Source of the DNA: Coenobita brevimanus
Taxonomy: Eukaryota; Arthropoda; Malacostraca; Decapoda; Coenobitidae
Direction: 5' to 3'
DNA: 64,000 nucleotides
Assembly: GCA_032717465.1 (NCBI GenBank)
Contig: CM064666.1
Span: 21,639,431 to 21,703,430 of the forward strand
Shown piece after piece: positions 1-14,529 of this stretch (position 1 is the stretch's first letter; every line of letters starts with the position of its first letter). The position numbers and the translations under genes are program-made. The notes below the pieces were generated by a model. That model was not told the origin of the DNA. It saw only the letters and a program-made list of their open reading frames with translations, and did no database searches.

Positions 1-159
1 ATTCTCTTCACATGTCCAAACCACCTCAGTGTATTTCTCCTAATCTTCTCAACCACATCCACATCCAACCCACAACTTTCCTTCACTTCTTCATCCGTTA
101 GCCTGTCCCTCCACGTCACTCCACATGCTCCTCTCAGGTAACTCATTTCACTTTTGACT

Positions 160-1253
160 TGTTCCCCTCTTGCAAGGTCCATGACTCGTTTCCATACGTC
201 AGGGTGGGGATCACAATACTATCATGCAGTGACTTCTTAACTTCCATACTCACCTCCCTATTTCCTGCTGTACCCTTTCACGCACTTCATCCCCGAAAGT
301 TCCATCCTTACTCATCACACTACCCAAGTACTTTAATGCACTCACATTCTCCAAGCACCATAACACCATAACTTTATTTTTGTTTACATTAACTTTCAGA
401 TTCCTCCTCCTTGCAACTCCCATTCATCTTCATTCAACAATACTGTATCATCAGCAAACAGCAACACCGGAAGCTTCCAAATCTCACCCTATTCATTAGA
501 GCCACCCCTACATCCACTGTCCTATCTTGCACCTCCTTTACAACCCCATCCATGTATATATTAAACAGCCATGGAGACATCACACAACCCTGTTTCAGTC
601 CCACATTGAGATCAAAGAACTCAGCTCACCATCCACTCGCACCGTAGCCCTAGCTCCCTCGTACATACTCTTCACAGCACTCAACAATTTCCCCTCCATA
701 TATTCTTAATACCTTCCACATACCTTGCCTATATATTGTCATAAGCTTTTTCCAAGTCCATGAAGGCAGCATGTACTTTCCTTCCCTTCTCTAGATACTT
801 CTCCACTAAACATCTAAGAACAAACATCTGATCTACACACCCTTTTACCTTCCTAAATCCCCCTTGTTCTCCATCTAGCTCCTCCCCCATCTAGCCTATC
901 CCCATCAATGAGTATGCTACCATATATTTTACCAGTCACACTAAGAAGGCAAATACCCCTATGGTTACCACACACTTCTCTCTCCCTTTTCCTTTGTATA
1001 AAGGAACAATTATATCTGATTTCCAGTCCTCTGGAACCCCTCCCTCTTCCCAGGCCTATCTACACAACTTCCATATCCACTCCTCAACAATCTCACCCCC
1101 ATACCTAAGCATTTCACCACACACTCCATCAATTCCTGGGGCCTTTCCCAGCTTAATCTTCATCGCTTCCACTACTTCCGCCCTACTGATCTCTTCCTCC
1201 CTCCTCTCATCTCTTCTTCTCAGCCATTCCCCAACCACTTGTACTGCTCTCAC
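160..1253 (-). pseudogene. LINE-A reverse transcriptase, broken
   Basis: Minus-strand frames give RT pieces in the order expected for a LINE. The segment at 1,056-1,253 carries GKAPGIDGVCGEML, typical of the RT finger region. Further 3', around 730-900, lie QGGFRK and AFMDLEKAYD-type sequence, and near 550-620 the LKQGC-type motif. The frame shifts between these pieces, so no continuous protein remains. Closest relatives in the window are the unit 2 LINE-A copy and the LINE-B RT, which keeps a clearer FADD motif. Confidence 0.75.
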
Positions 1254-1720
1254 TCTACATTCAACAAATCAAAGTGCTCCTTCCATCTCCTCAATTTCTC
1301 TCTCTTCACCAACTATCTATTATTCCTATCTTTCACTCCCCTACTATATCCCATTTCACACTCTTACTTTCTTTACCTCCTTCGAAAACAATTTCTTACT
1401 CTCCCTCCATTTCACACTCAGATTCCTTCCAAACTCTTCATCCACTTTCTTCTTACTCTCCTTCACCAGTCTCAACCTCCCTTCTCCTGTTCACATATAC
1501 CTTTCTCTTCTCGCTCTCATGTTCTCCCCAACCTCTACTCGCTAACCATTCACTGTATGCCTTCTTCTTTTGTTCCACAGCTCGTTTCACCTCATCATTC
1601 CTCCATGCTGTCCCTTGCACACCCTTGCATCTCCTCACTCCATAAACCGCCTCACACGCTGCGCCTATCTCTTCTGTGAATATCTTACATACGTCTTCCA
1701 CCCCTTCCATCTGCTCTAGC

Positions 1721-2486
1721 TCATACCTTCCCAATCTTTCTTTGCAGCTCCTTGGCCATCACTAAATGATGGTCCGAGACTCCATTCCCCCACCCTCTCC
1801 ACACTCTTGCATCCAACACTTTTCTCATTCGCTCATCCACACACACGTAGTCTATCATTGCCTTTCGTTCAACAAGTTCAACATCCACCTCCTCATTACT
1901 CTCCATGTATACCGGTGGATCATCTTATGACGAAAGTAGGTGTTGGCTATTGCCAACCCCTTACAAGCACAGCTGTCCACCAAAGCACTACTTCAGCTAG
2001 CACATCCCACTGACCAACCACCCCATCCACTCGTACATTCCCAACTTTGCCATTCATGTCTCCAATCAACAGCAATCTCTCGCTCCTCTCAAACTTCTCC
2101 ATACATGCTTCTACTCTCGCCCAAAACTCATCTTTCACTCTTGCCACTCGATCCTCTGTCGGAGCATACATACAATCGCCCACGCTTGTATACCTACTTT
2201 CATCCTCACCCATACAATCCTTGCACCCACTGTTCCATACTGTCTTATATTCTCCTTCCACTTTTTGCTTCTCTTCCTTCAGACATACTCCTTCTCTTGC
2301 CCTCTCATTCTCATTGACCCCCGCACATATACCTAAACCATATTCCCATTCCCTCACCCTTTCACCTTGTCATTTAGTATCAGTCAATCCACATATATCC
2401 ACTTTAGCATCCTCAAGCACCTGAACAATCTCTCTCACTTCATCATTCAATCCTCTCACATTCCATGTTCCCACCCTAAGAATGTC
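1721..2486 (-). pseudogene. LINE-A APE endonuclease domain, broken
   Basis: The domain begins near 2,480 with a VGTWNVRGLN-like start, which is the conserved first motif of APE endonucleases. The frame from 2,357 to 1,947 holds GDMNGKVGN with the motif Asp near 2,058-2,060. The frame from 1,906 holds SDHHLV near 1,772-1,777, the C-terminal catalytic Asp-His pair. These order correctly as TWNVR, GDMN, SDHH. A stop near 2,370 and a frame change between 1,947 and 1,906 break it. The domain nicks target DNA for target-primed reverse transcription in intact relatives. Confidence 0.8.
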
Positions 2487-2668
2487 CTTTGTCCGTTCCT
2501 TAGTCGTCCGGGTCTGAGGCGCTTTATTCGTGTTTTTAGTTAGTTCTTTTTACGGGGTGGGGCACTAACCCACCACCAACCCTTTTAGTCACCTCGTACG
2601 ACAAGCAGGGATACTGGTGGAGTATTCTTGAAACCCCCCTACCCCCTTAGGGGTTGGGGGGTAGTGAC

Positions 2669-2682
2669 TATTTGTAATACTA
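2669..2682 (+). repeat. LINE-A target-site duplication, right copy, unit 1
   Basis: The 14-mer tatttgtaatacta follows the LINE 5' end. Its partner on the other side of the element is visible only in unit 2 (25,188-25,201). Confidence 0.8.
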
Positions 2683-4996
<2,314 letters not shown>

Positions 4997-5788
4997 TGTT
5001 ACATAGCCTATGATTTCATCATCCTTTGTGTAATTTTAACGCACAGTATGCTGCATGTTTGATCACGAGCGTGTTCTGCCTCAGTCCCCCCCTTCTACCG
5101 TTATAGTAGAGTAAGTCGTCCTTTCTGTTATTCAGTGCGGGATTGTCGACCGTTTGTCCCCATCGCTTCATTTGCGCGTCCTTATTACAAGTTGTATCAA
5201 GCTCCGCTAGCCCCTATATAATGAGCTCAATCTCTGCATCATTGCCACTTAGATCTGCTCCTCATTTTGTTCACATCTCTGTCCTCCCCTGTACAGATAT
5301 TATTATTGTGAGTGCTCAAGAAATCTCCAACCATCTAGCAGCTGTGTGTTATTTGAGTATAACTGTTGTTGCATTATTTTCTTGTACTGTATAGCATAAG
5401 TTTAATTTGTAGGCCTAGTGAAGTTTTTGTAAATCATGTAGGGTTCTTTATGTCAGTCATTTTTGATAATATTTTGTATCTGTAATAATTTATCTTGCAT
5501 TCACTGAGTATTACCAGGTGTATCTCATTTTATCAGGGCTGACTTAGATAAATTTACTCTTGCTAATTTCGTGTTAATAGAGGCTATTGCAGTTAACCAT
5601 ATATTTAACCTGTTTTTGCCATTACATTATCCTTATGAGTCCTGAATGTTTTGTTGTTAGTTTGAGCATTAAACTTTAACTTGTAATTTTACCTAACTCT
5701 TTTGTTTTGAACCTGGAACTTTACGGGACAGTAGTGATTTTTAGCATTCTCACTTAAAGTGTACGTTATCTTTCTCTGTTCCGTAACA
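4997..5788 (+). repeat. 5' LTR
   Basis: 792 bp, starting TGTTAC and ending GTAACA. It matches the 3' LTR except for a 4-bp length difference near the 3' end and at least three substitutions (in the gtgtgtt/aattt, gcatta/tttt and acattatc/tctt regions). The low divergence indicates a recent insertion. The 83-residue open frame inside both LTRs is not a gene. Confidence 0.95.
5215..5221 (+). promoter_or_regulatory. LTR TATA box
   Basis: TATATAA lies 219 bp into the LTR after a GC-richer stretch and is conserved in the other LTR (10,822-10,828). It is the natural candidate for the pol II core promoter; the start site is not determined. Confidence 0.55.
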
Positions 5789-5794
5789 TAAATT

Positions 5795-5812
5795 TGGCGA
5801 CCTCATATCAGG
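5795..5812 (+). promoter_or_regulatory. Primer binding site
   Basis: TGGCGACCTCATATC starts six bases after the 5' LTR. A TGG start complements the CCA end of a tRNA, as expected for minus-strand priming. I cannot identify the primer tRNA by eye. Confidence 0.65.
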
Positions 5813-5872
5813 ATATTCAGGATATTATCATAAGGATATTGCTTGATATTTTGTGACTGTTACTTATTCATT

Positions 5873-6330
5873 ATGTCTACTATTACTACACTTGATGAAG
5901 CCAAAGATTTTTTGTCAAATGTGCAAACAGTGTGTGATATAGAAAACAGAACAAAGAATGAACTTAAGCTTGTTGCTCAACAATTGGGAATTGCTGTTCG
6001 CTCTCATCATTCTAAAGATCAAATTGTTGACATGATTAATGAAAGCTTGTTTAATGTAACTCCTCGAAATGAGCAAACGCAGATTGAATTAGCTAAGTTA
6101 CAGCTAGCTCTGCAGGAGGCTCGTGCTAAAGAAGCTGAATTTCAGCAAATGCTAAGCAGGCGGAGTCTCAGGCTCGTATTCAGGAGGCTGAATTTCAAGC
6201 ACGTGCTAAGGAGGCTGAGTCTCAGGCTAAGGAGGCGGAATCTCAGGTTCGGATTCAGGAGGCACAGATACAGGCTCAGGCACAAGTTGAAATTGCTAGG
6301 ATTCAGGCAGACCATGAGTATCGCATGAAA
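5873..6330 (+). pseudogene. gag N-terminal region, frame broken
   Basis: An ATG at 5,873 opens a frame beginning MSTITTLDEAKDFL. It reads through a charged region rich in repeated EAxxQA-like heptads, likely a coiled coil. Near 6,148 the repeat pattern jumps to another frame: the EAEFQARAKEAES-type repeats continue only in the frame of the downstream polyprotein. A single-base loss there is the simplest reading, splitting what was probably one gag-pol frame. The downstream frame is open upstream of its first ATG at 6,325 back to about 6,150, which supports this. Confidence 0.7.
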
Positions 6331-9300
6331 CAAGGTGGAACTGGATCATCTAGCTCTGATTTTTTTGATGTGGCTAAAAATGTTAAACTTGTCCCTCCTT
6401 TTAATGAATCTGATTTAACAAAGTATTTTCAGTTGTTTGAGAGGGTAGCTACAGGTTTTAATTGGCCTAAGGAGTATTGGCCAGTACTCCTTCAAACTGT
6501 TCTCACCGGTAAAGCTCAAGTAACTTATGCATCTTTGCCTCAGGATCAGTCTGATAATTATGATGTAGTTAAGAGCTTGATTCTTAAGGCCTATGAGCTT
6601 GTTCCTGAAGCTTATAGAGTAAAATTTAGGACAACTTATAAGCAAGATAAGCAATCCCATGTTGAGTATGCAAAAATGAAAGAAGATCTGTTAGAGCAGT
6701 GGTTAAATTCTAAGAATGTGGATTCTGATTTTGGTAAATTTAAGCAGATGATTTTGCTGGAGGATTTCAAAAGGTGTATTAGTAAAGATGTAAGCCTATA
6801 TCTTGATGAGAAAAGAATAGATAATTTGTCTGATGCTGCAGTTTTAGCTGATGAGTATGTTCTCACTCACAAGAGATATTCTAGAGAAAAAGGGAAAGCT
6901 GAGAGTAAGTACGTTGCCTCTACTCAGAGTACAGGTAACAGGAAAGAGAATAAGGATGATGTTTCTCAGGAAGTAAATACCAGCTTCACCTCTAGATTTC
7001 AGAAACGTAAATGTACTTATTGTAGTAAGCTTGGTCATACTACGGAGAGATGTTTCAGGAGACAGCGTGATGTGAACAAAAAGGAGTCTTTAAATATTCA
7101 GTCAATTGGTCTAGTGTCCACTCTTGAGAGTTCCCAGAATTCTTTAACTGAGTTAACTGAACCTGCTTTGAGGGGTAACTTAAATTCTCATGATGGAGCT
7201 CCTCTTTTGAGCAGTAACGTGGGTGACACTCTCAAGAGTTCATGTGCTAATTTCCTGTCTGATGGTTTTGTCAGTCCTCTGGACAGTAATGACAGGAAAT
7301 CAGTTAAAATATATCGTGATACAGGTGCTTGCCAATCCCTTATGCTGACCAGTGTTCTAGGCTCTAATTTTAATTCCTCTGATGAAACTGTAATCTTACA
7401 AGGTGTAGGGAATAATTACTTCTCTGTCCCTCTGTGCAGAGTGAATTTAGAGTCTGGTTTTGTTAATGGTTCCGTTATGGTTGGGTTGGTTGAGACACTC
7501 CCAATGTCAGGTGTAACTTTCTTACTTGGAAATGATATTGGTGGAAGTCAAGTGTGTCCAGCTCCTCAGTTGTCTAGTGAGCCAGTGGCTGCGTCCCAGG
7601 ATTGTGATGTCCCTGATGTGTTCCCTGCATGTGCTGTTACTAGGGCTAAGTCTAAAGTTACTGCTGATTTAGAGGATAATGATGATGATGATGTTATCCT
7701 AGCTGTCACTTTTCTTGCTAATTTGGACCACTCACCAGATGAGGCAGTACCCCGTAGTGTTGATAATTTGTCTCGTCAAGAGTTGGTTGAGTTGCAGGTT
7801 GCTGACCCTGAGTTGAAAGGTCTAGCTAACTCTGCTTGCAGTGAGGAAGAGTCAGCTGGTGCTTCTACTTGTTATTATGTAAAGTCAGGAGTACTTATGA
7901 GGAAGTGGAGACCCCCAACAGCATCAGCCGACTGTGAATGGGAGGTTGTACATCAAGTTGTCATCCCTCGTGTTTGTAGGCAGGATATCATTAGAGTGGC
8001 TCATGATTCCAGTTTGGCAGGACACCTTGGAGTGAGGAAGACTGTGGCACGCATTTTGAAACACTTCTACTGGCCAGGTATCTTCAGGGATGTTTCCTGG
8101 TATTGTAAGTCTTGTCACACCTGTCAAGTTGTGGGGAAGTGTAATCAGACCGAAAAGGTTGCACCTCTAGTTCCCATTCCTCCTTTTGAGGCGCCTTTCA
8201 CCCGTGTGTTGGTGGATATTGTGGGCCCTCTTCCTAAGACTTCTTCAGGATTTTCTTATGTGTTGACCATGATTGATATGGCTACTCGTTATCCTGAAGC
8301 CATTCCACTTAGAAATATCTCAGCAAAGAACGTGGTTAAGGAAATGCTAGGGTTCTTCACAAAGTTTGGTCTGCCCAAGGAGGTACAGTCAGACCGGGGA
8401 AGTAATTTCATGTCAAACGTTTTCAAGCAGTCTCTGAAAGAGTTGGGCATCACCCAGATCACGTCTTCAGCTTACCATCCCCAGACCCAGGGAGCGTTGG
8501 AGAGATATCATCAAACACTCAAATCGATGCTCAAGAAATACTGTTTGGAACATCAGAAAGACTGGGATAAAGGTCTTCCATTCGTTGTGTTTGCCGCAAG
8601 AGAATCTCCAAATGAATCACTGGGCTTCTCACCTTTTGAACTACTGTTTGGCCATGAAGTAAGAGGACCCCTTAAGTTACTCAAGGAATGCTGGCTGTCG
8701 GAGGAAGATGACGTCAACCTGCTGGAGTATGTGATGAAGTTCAAAGAACGGATGTCCACTGCTTTACAGCTGGCGAGAGAGAATTTAGGAGCTGCTCAGG
8801 AGAAGATGAAGACTTGGTATGATAAGAAGTCCAGGTTACGCCACTTTCAGCCAGGAGATCAGGTTTTGATTCTGCTACCAGTTCATGGGCAACCTCTTCA
8901 AGCCAAGTTTAGTGGCCCTTATTTCGTGGAGAAGAAACTCAGTGATGTCAACTATGTCATCGCCACACCAGATCGTAGAAAGAACAAGCAACTATGTCAC
9001 ATCAACATGCTAAAGTTATATCACAGGCGGGACGAAAATAATCCAGTCTGCACTGTAGCTGTTCCACCCGAGTCTGCAAGTGAAGCTCTCCCATGCAGTA
9101 TGAGCCTGAGTGATAGTTTGGGGAAGAATCCTGATATCATGAATGATCTCCAGACTAAGCTTTCTCATCTACCACCCAAGGAAAGGCAGGAGTTTTCGGC
9201 ATTACTGCAGGAGTACCCGCAAGTGTTCCGTGCCACTCCAGGAAGAACCACTGTGTTGATGCATGATGTCGATGTTGGAGACGCAAAGCCAATTAAATTG

Positions 9301-10542
9301 CCTCCTTACCGTGTGAACCCAGTGAAAGTTCCTCTCATCCAGAAGGAGCTTGGCTACCTGTTGGACCACAAGATGATTGAGCCCTGTCAGAGCGAGTGGA
9401 GTTCTCCTGTCACTCTAGTCCCTAAGCCAGGTGGGTCACAGAGGCTTTGCATTGACTACAGACGTGTTAATCAGATAACTAAAACAGACACTTACCCTCT
9501 CCCTCGCGTGGAAGATTGCATAGACAAGATCGGAAAGGCTAGGTACATAAGTAAGTTTGATTTGTTAAAGGGATACTGGCAAGTACCTATGACTGAACGT
9601 GCTAGGGAGATCTCATGTTTTGTAACACTAGGAAAGGCTTTTGCATGTTCGGTAATGCCATATGGTATGAAAAATGCACCAGCCACATTTCAGAAGCTCA
9701 TGAATGTTGTAACAGAGGGTTTGGCAGGGTGTGTTGTTTATATTGATGATGTATTAATCTTCAGTGACAACTGGAAAGATCACCTATGCCATGTCAGTAA
9801 ATTTCTTGACCGATTGGTTCATGCTAATCTTGTAGCTAATTTATCAAAGTGTGAGTTTGGTCAAGCTAAAGTTCAGTACCTTGGGTGTGTAATTGGTGAT
9901 GGACATGTTGCACCACCAGGAGCTAAGGTTCAGGTTATAAGTGATCTTCCCAGACCTAAAAGTAGGAAAGAGCTACAAAGATTTTTGGGAATGGTAGGTT
10001 ATTACAGGAGATTTGTTCTTAACTTTTCTATTCTTGTATCACCACTTACAGACCTACTGAAAAAGGGAGTTGAATTTGTCTGGACCGATAACTGTGAATC
10101 CTCTTTCAACAAACTTAAAGCTATTCTATTAAGTCAGCCAGTGCTCGCTACTCCAAATTTTGCTAAGCCTTTTAAGATGGCTGTTGATGCAAGTGATACA
10201 GGAGCTGGGGCTGTTTTGCTGCAAGAGGATGATCAGAGTGTTGAGCACCCTGTATCTTATTACAGTAAGAAGTTCACTCCACCTCAAAAGAACTACTCAA
10301 CTATTGAGAAAGAGCTTTTGGCCTTGATTTTGGGTTTACAGCATTTTTCATTTTATTTGTGTTCTGGTTTTGACCCCATAGTCATTTATACCGATCACAA
10401 CCCACTGAAATTCCTTAGTAAGTTTAAAGATAAAAATCAGAGATTGACAAGATGGAGTCTACTTCTTCAGGAGTATTCATTAGACATACAACATGTCAAG
10501 GGGAAAGAGAATGTTATTGCAGATTGCTTATCTAGACTTTAG
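6325..10542 (+). CDS. Gag C-terminus and Pol polyprotein (PR-IN-RT-RNase H)
   Basis: 1,405 residues, uninterrupted. A CCHC zinc knuckle (C230, C233, H238, C243) marks the nucleocapsid. The protease motif is DTGA at D332. Integrase follows: H560, H567, C594 and C597 form the zinc-binding HHCC motif, D631, D690 and E726 form the DD35E triad, and a GPY-type motif (KFSGPYFVEKK) ends the domain. Reverse transcriptase comes next (about 960-1,165) with YIDD at 1,139-1,142. RNase H follows (D1288 in AVDASD, then IEKE and YTDHNPL) and the protein ends at the RNase H tail. The proteins copy the element RNA and integrate the cDNA. The start is arbitrary because the frame is open further upstream. Confidence 0.93.
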   Translation: MKQGGTGSSSSDFFDVAKNVKLVPPFNESDLTKYFQLFERVATGFNWPKEYWPVLLQTVLTGKAQVTYASLPQDQSDNYDVVKSLILKAYELVPEAYRVKFRTTYKQDKQSHVEYAKMKEDLLEQWLNSKNVDSDFGKFKQMILLEDFKRCISKDVSLYLDEKRIDNLSDAAVLADEYVLTHKRYSREKGKAESKYVASTQSTGNRKENKDDVSQEVNTSFTSRFQKRKCTYCSKLGHTTERCFRRQRDVNKKESLNIQSIGLVSTLESSQNSLTELTEPALRGNLNSHDGAPLLSSNVGDTLKSSCANFLSDGFVSPLDSNDRKSVKIYRDTGACQSLMLTSVLGSNFNSSDETVILQGVGNNYFSVPLCRVNLESGFVNGSVMVGLVETLPMSGVTFLLGNDIGGSQVCPAPQLSSEPVAASQDCDVPDVFPACAVTRAKSKVTADLEDNDDDDVILAVTFLANLDHSPDEAVPRSVDNLSRQELVELQVADPELKGLANSACSEEESAGASTCYYVKSGVLMRKWRPPTASADCEWEVVHQVVIPRVCRQDIIRVAHDSSLAGHLGVRKTVARILKHFYWPGIFRDVSWYCKSCHTCQVVGKCNQTEKVAPLVPIPPFEAPFTRVLVDIVGPLPKTSSGFSYVLTMIDMATRYPEAIPLRNISAKNVVKEMLGFFTKFGLPKEVQSDRGSNFMSNVFKQSLKELGITQITSSAYHPQTQGALERYHQTLKSMLKKYCLEHQKDWDKGLPFVVFAARESPNESLGFSPFELLFGHEVRGPLKLLKECWLSEEDDVNLLEYVMKFKERMSTALQLARENLGAAQEKMKTWYDKKSRLRHFQPGDQVLILLPVHGQPLQAKFSGPYFVEKKLSDVNYVIATPDRRKNKQLCHINMLKLYHRRDENNPVCTVAVPPESASEALPCSMSLSDSLGKNPDIMNDLQTKLSHLPPKERQEFSALLQEYPQVFRATPGRTTVLMHDVDVGDAKPIKLPPYRVNPVKVPLIQKELGYLLDHKMIEPCQSEWSSPVTLVPKPGGSQRLCIDYRRVNQITKTDTYPLPRVEDCIDKIGKARYISKFDLLKGYWQVPMTERAREISCFVTLGKAFACSVMPYGMKNAPATFQKLMNVVTEGLAGCVVYIDDVLIFSDNWKDHLCHVSKFLDRLVHANLVANLSKCEFGQAKVQYLGCVIGDGHVAPPGAKVQVISDLPRPKSRKELQRFLGMVGYYRRFVLNFSILVSPLTDLLKKGVEFVWTDNCESSFNKLKAILLSQPVLATPNFAKPFKMAVDASDTGAGAVLLQEDDQSVEHPVSYYSKKFTPPQKNYSTIEKELLALILGLQHFSFYLCSGFDPIVIYTDHNPLKFLSKFKDKNQRLTRWSLLLQEYSLDIQHVKGKENVIADCLSRL

Positions 10543-10594
10543 ACAGATTGTTTTAGAGTAATAAGAAATTTCTTTGGTAAATTTCTTTTTCTTT

Positions 10595-10603
10595 GTGGGG
10601 AGG
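10595..10603 (+). promoter_or_regulatory. Polypurine tract
   Basis: GTGGGGAGG abuts the 3' LTR after a T-rich stretch, the standard position of the plus-strand primer of LTR retrotransposons. Confidence 0.75.
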
Positions 10604-11510
<907 letters not shown>

Positions 11511-12371
11511 TTACATCTCTTAATTTCCAAGTTGTTCTCACGTCTTTCTGTGCTTATACATCAAATTCCACCCTTATTTGCCTGTGAACCCCTTTCTTCC
11601 CACTATTGTCTCATGTTGATTTCAGAGATTTTCTTTCCTAAGCCGAACTTCTTCACCCTCAGAAATGTTTTCTGAATTTTATATACAATTGAGAGTATTT
11701 CCCAGCTAATGTAGGGCATATTTGTAGTGTCATATAGTGTTTTCCCACCCTGTTATGCGATTTTTAAGATAACTCAAGTATAATATTTTTCAGTTAAATC
11801 TGAAGCGGACGCATTTCCCGTACCAAATCTTGTAACATTTTTCTTTTATTTTTACCACCACAAAAAGATTAATGCCACAAATAACCCTCTTCCTAACTTA
11901 AAAATCAAATCTCCAGGCGACATTTATACAGTTCATTGTGTTCCGTCGACCTTCATTTTTTGTAGCTGTCATGCACTATATGTCTATGTCGATGTGGAAT
12001 AATGTTTTAAATTGTAAGTAGTTGTTTATTTGGGTATTGCAGTGTTGTTTATACTTTCTCGTATTAATTATTGCGAAAGACAAAAGCTAATCAATATTTC
12101 TTCTCACGACTTATCAGAGTTTTGGGAGATTTTACTTAAGGAAACATGTTTTTTTAACATGAACCTTCATATGATTTTTTTTTTTTTAATATTCAGTCCG
12201 ACAGCTCGATTCAAACAATGTGCTGCTACCTATGATAAAACAGAAAACCGTTCTTATTCAAAATTTCTCGTTTTGTTCCGGTCACCACCACATCAATTGG
12301 AACTTCTTGTTCTTAAACACATCAGACGTGAGGTAATTTTACGTGTTAATCGATTTCATGTTGTTTCCCAA

Positions 12372-12372
<1 letters not shown>

Positions 12373-12421
<49 letters not shown>
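12373..12421. repeat. (GT)n microsatellite
   Basis: About 24 GT repeats inside a B monomer at the point where the other B monomers have gatttttt. The copy at 53,985-54,055 is longer. Confidence 0.96.
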
Positions 12422-12424
<3 letters not shown>

Positions 12425-13273
12425 AACCCTGAGATGTTTTTTCTGAGTTTCGGAAAGAATTGGGTGTTTCGCAAAAAATTTTGAGTACATTTTTGGAGGA
12501 TGTATATTTCGCGATTTCTTCCAAAAATATATTACACAGCCATGAGTCCAATAAAATATTTTTTTAACTCCCCCGAAAGAGGATGCTATCAGCCTTAACT
12601 AGGTTACAATCAGCCAAAGTTTTGACAAACAAAAAAAGTAACAACCCTCGTCTTATCGTAAAAATTAAAACACTCAAGACAACATTAATACAGTTTATTC
12701 AGTGTTCCTTCAACTTTTTTTTTCTGAAGTTGTCATGCATTATATGTCTACGATGATGATTAAAATTATAAATTATTAATTATATATCTCACTATTGCGA
12801 TAGGTGAGAGTTTTGAGAGATTTCACCTAAGAAAATGTGGCTTATGCTTTAACACGAACCTTCATAATGTGGATTTTTTTTTTATTATTGTCAGAAGGCT
12901 CGATGTGATTATATAGTGGTTCTACTACATATAGGGAAGAATATTCATTGAAAGTTTCTCGTTAATTTCGGTGACCCCATCAACTGAAACTTGTTCATAA
13001 ACCTTCGGAGTCCAGCTCTCTTTACGTGTCAATCGATTTCTCTTTATATGTTTCCTAAAACTGATTTTTTCATCCTGAAAAAAGTGTTCTGGGTTTTGGA
13101 AATAATTGGGTGTGTTTCCCAATTAATTTTAAGTACATTTGTGGAAGTTGAATATTTAGCGGTTTCTCCCAAAAACATTTATACAGCCATCACTCTAGTA
13201 GAATAGTTTTTATCTACCCCCAGAGCGGACAATTGGCACTACTTTTTATCCTTGGAGCTACGCTTGCTCCGGC

Positions 13274-13278
<5 letters not shown>

Positions 13279-13307
<29 letters not shown>
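13279..13307. repeat. Poly(T) tract
   Basis: About 29 consecutive T inside a C monomer; the copy near 54,913 is shorter. It replaces the gattttttt segment seen in other C monomers. Confidence 0.9.
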
Positions 13308-13310
<3 letters not shown>

Positions 13311-14381
13311 AATAAAACTCCGTATCTGTGGAAGCAAGTAATGTCAATATTTGTATATCTCAATTCGACTATGCATTTAATTTTTCTTAATAATATATAT
13401 CTAATATTCGGTACCTAAATAATTTTCTCTTAACGATTTATTGACTTTCCGAGTGACTTTACCTTGGTATATATGGATAATGATATCCCTCGAACCGTGA
13501 GACTGGGAAAACATTCAATTTTATAAATTTGGTCAGGGGGTTCAACATGCCACTTTACAGCACTATTTATTCACATAAAAATAATATCCGTTATATCTCT
13601 CAGTTTCCAAGTTGTTTTCACGTCTCTTTAACCTTAAACATATCAACTTCCACCTTTCTTTACCTGCGAACCGATTTCTTCCTACTATTATCTTATTTAG
13701 ATTTGTTACTCGAGCTAATTCACCCTCAGAAATGTTTCCTGAATTTTAGATACAACTGGGAGTGTTGCCCCGTTGATTTAGGGCACATTTGTGGATGTTG
13801 CATATTTTGTGTTATCCCACCCAGTTATGCGATTTTTAGGATCACGTAATTTCTTATGAAGAGGACGCATTTACTGTCCTGAAGTTATCACTACAAATTA
13901 AAATTAATGCAACAAGTGACCCGCTTATTAACCTAATAATGAAATCTCCGGACGACGTTTATACATTTCATTCAGTGCTCCTTCGACCTTCATTTTTTGT
14001 AGTTGTCATGCACAATATGTCTACGCAGATGTGGAAAAATGTTTTAAATGGTAATTTGTTATATATACGGGTATTGCAATACTGTTTATACTTTCTCGTA
14101 TTAATTATCACTATTTCCTCTCACGAGTTATCAGAGTTTTGAGAGACTTCACTTAATTAAATGTGGCTTATGTTCTAACACGAATTTTCATATGATTTTT
14201 TCTTATATTCAATCAGAACGCTCGATGCAGAATTAATGTGCTGCTACTGCAGATAAAACAGAAACCGTTCTTATTCAAATTTTCTAGTTTCATCCGGTGA
14301 CCACCACATCAATTGGAACTTGTCACTCTTAAACACCTCAGAAGTGAGCTCATTTTAGGTGTGAATCGATATCTTGTTTCC

Positions 14382-14385
<4 letters not shown>

Positions 14386-14445
<60 letters not shown>
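14386..14445. repeat. (GT)n microsatellite
   Basis: About 30 GT repeats at the same place in a B monomer as the tract at 12,373. The unit 2 copy is at 56,011-56,086. Confidence 0.96.
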
Positions 14446-14446
<1 letters not shown>

Positions 14447-14529
14447 CCTGCGTTTTAGAAAGAATTGGGTGTGTTTCACAACCAATTTTGAGCACATTTG
14501 TTATAGATGTAGAGTAGCTCCCAAAAGTA

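Larger units (their letters stand above)
1..2668 (-). mobile_element. LINE-A copy 1, APE-endonuclease non-LTR retrotransposon, 3' end outside window
   Basis: The element is read on the minus strand. A 5' leader (about 2,490-2,668) is followed by an APE-type endonuclease (about 1,721-2,486) and a reverse transcriptase (about 160-1,253 and beyond). The right boundary is set by the 14-bp duplication tatttgtaatacta at 2,669-2,682, the same site that flanks the complete copy at 25,202-28,083. The short two-domain layout resembles RTE-like LINEs; the clade is an inference. Reading frames are broken by several stops and frameshifts, so the copy is not autonomous. Confidence 0.85.

Noticed and set aside
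961..1545. Long Ser/Pro/Thr-rich plus-strand open frames over the LINEs (also 26,303-26,956 and 19,673-20,376)
   Set aside because: They are antisense to LINE coding sequence and copy the purine/pyrimidine bias of that strand; the minus strand carries the recognisable RT and endonuclease motifs.
5143..5394. 83-residue frame conserved in both LTRs (also 10,750-11,001)
   Set aside because: Conserved only because the LTRs are copies of each other; it covers the LTR promoter region and resembles no protein.
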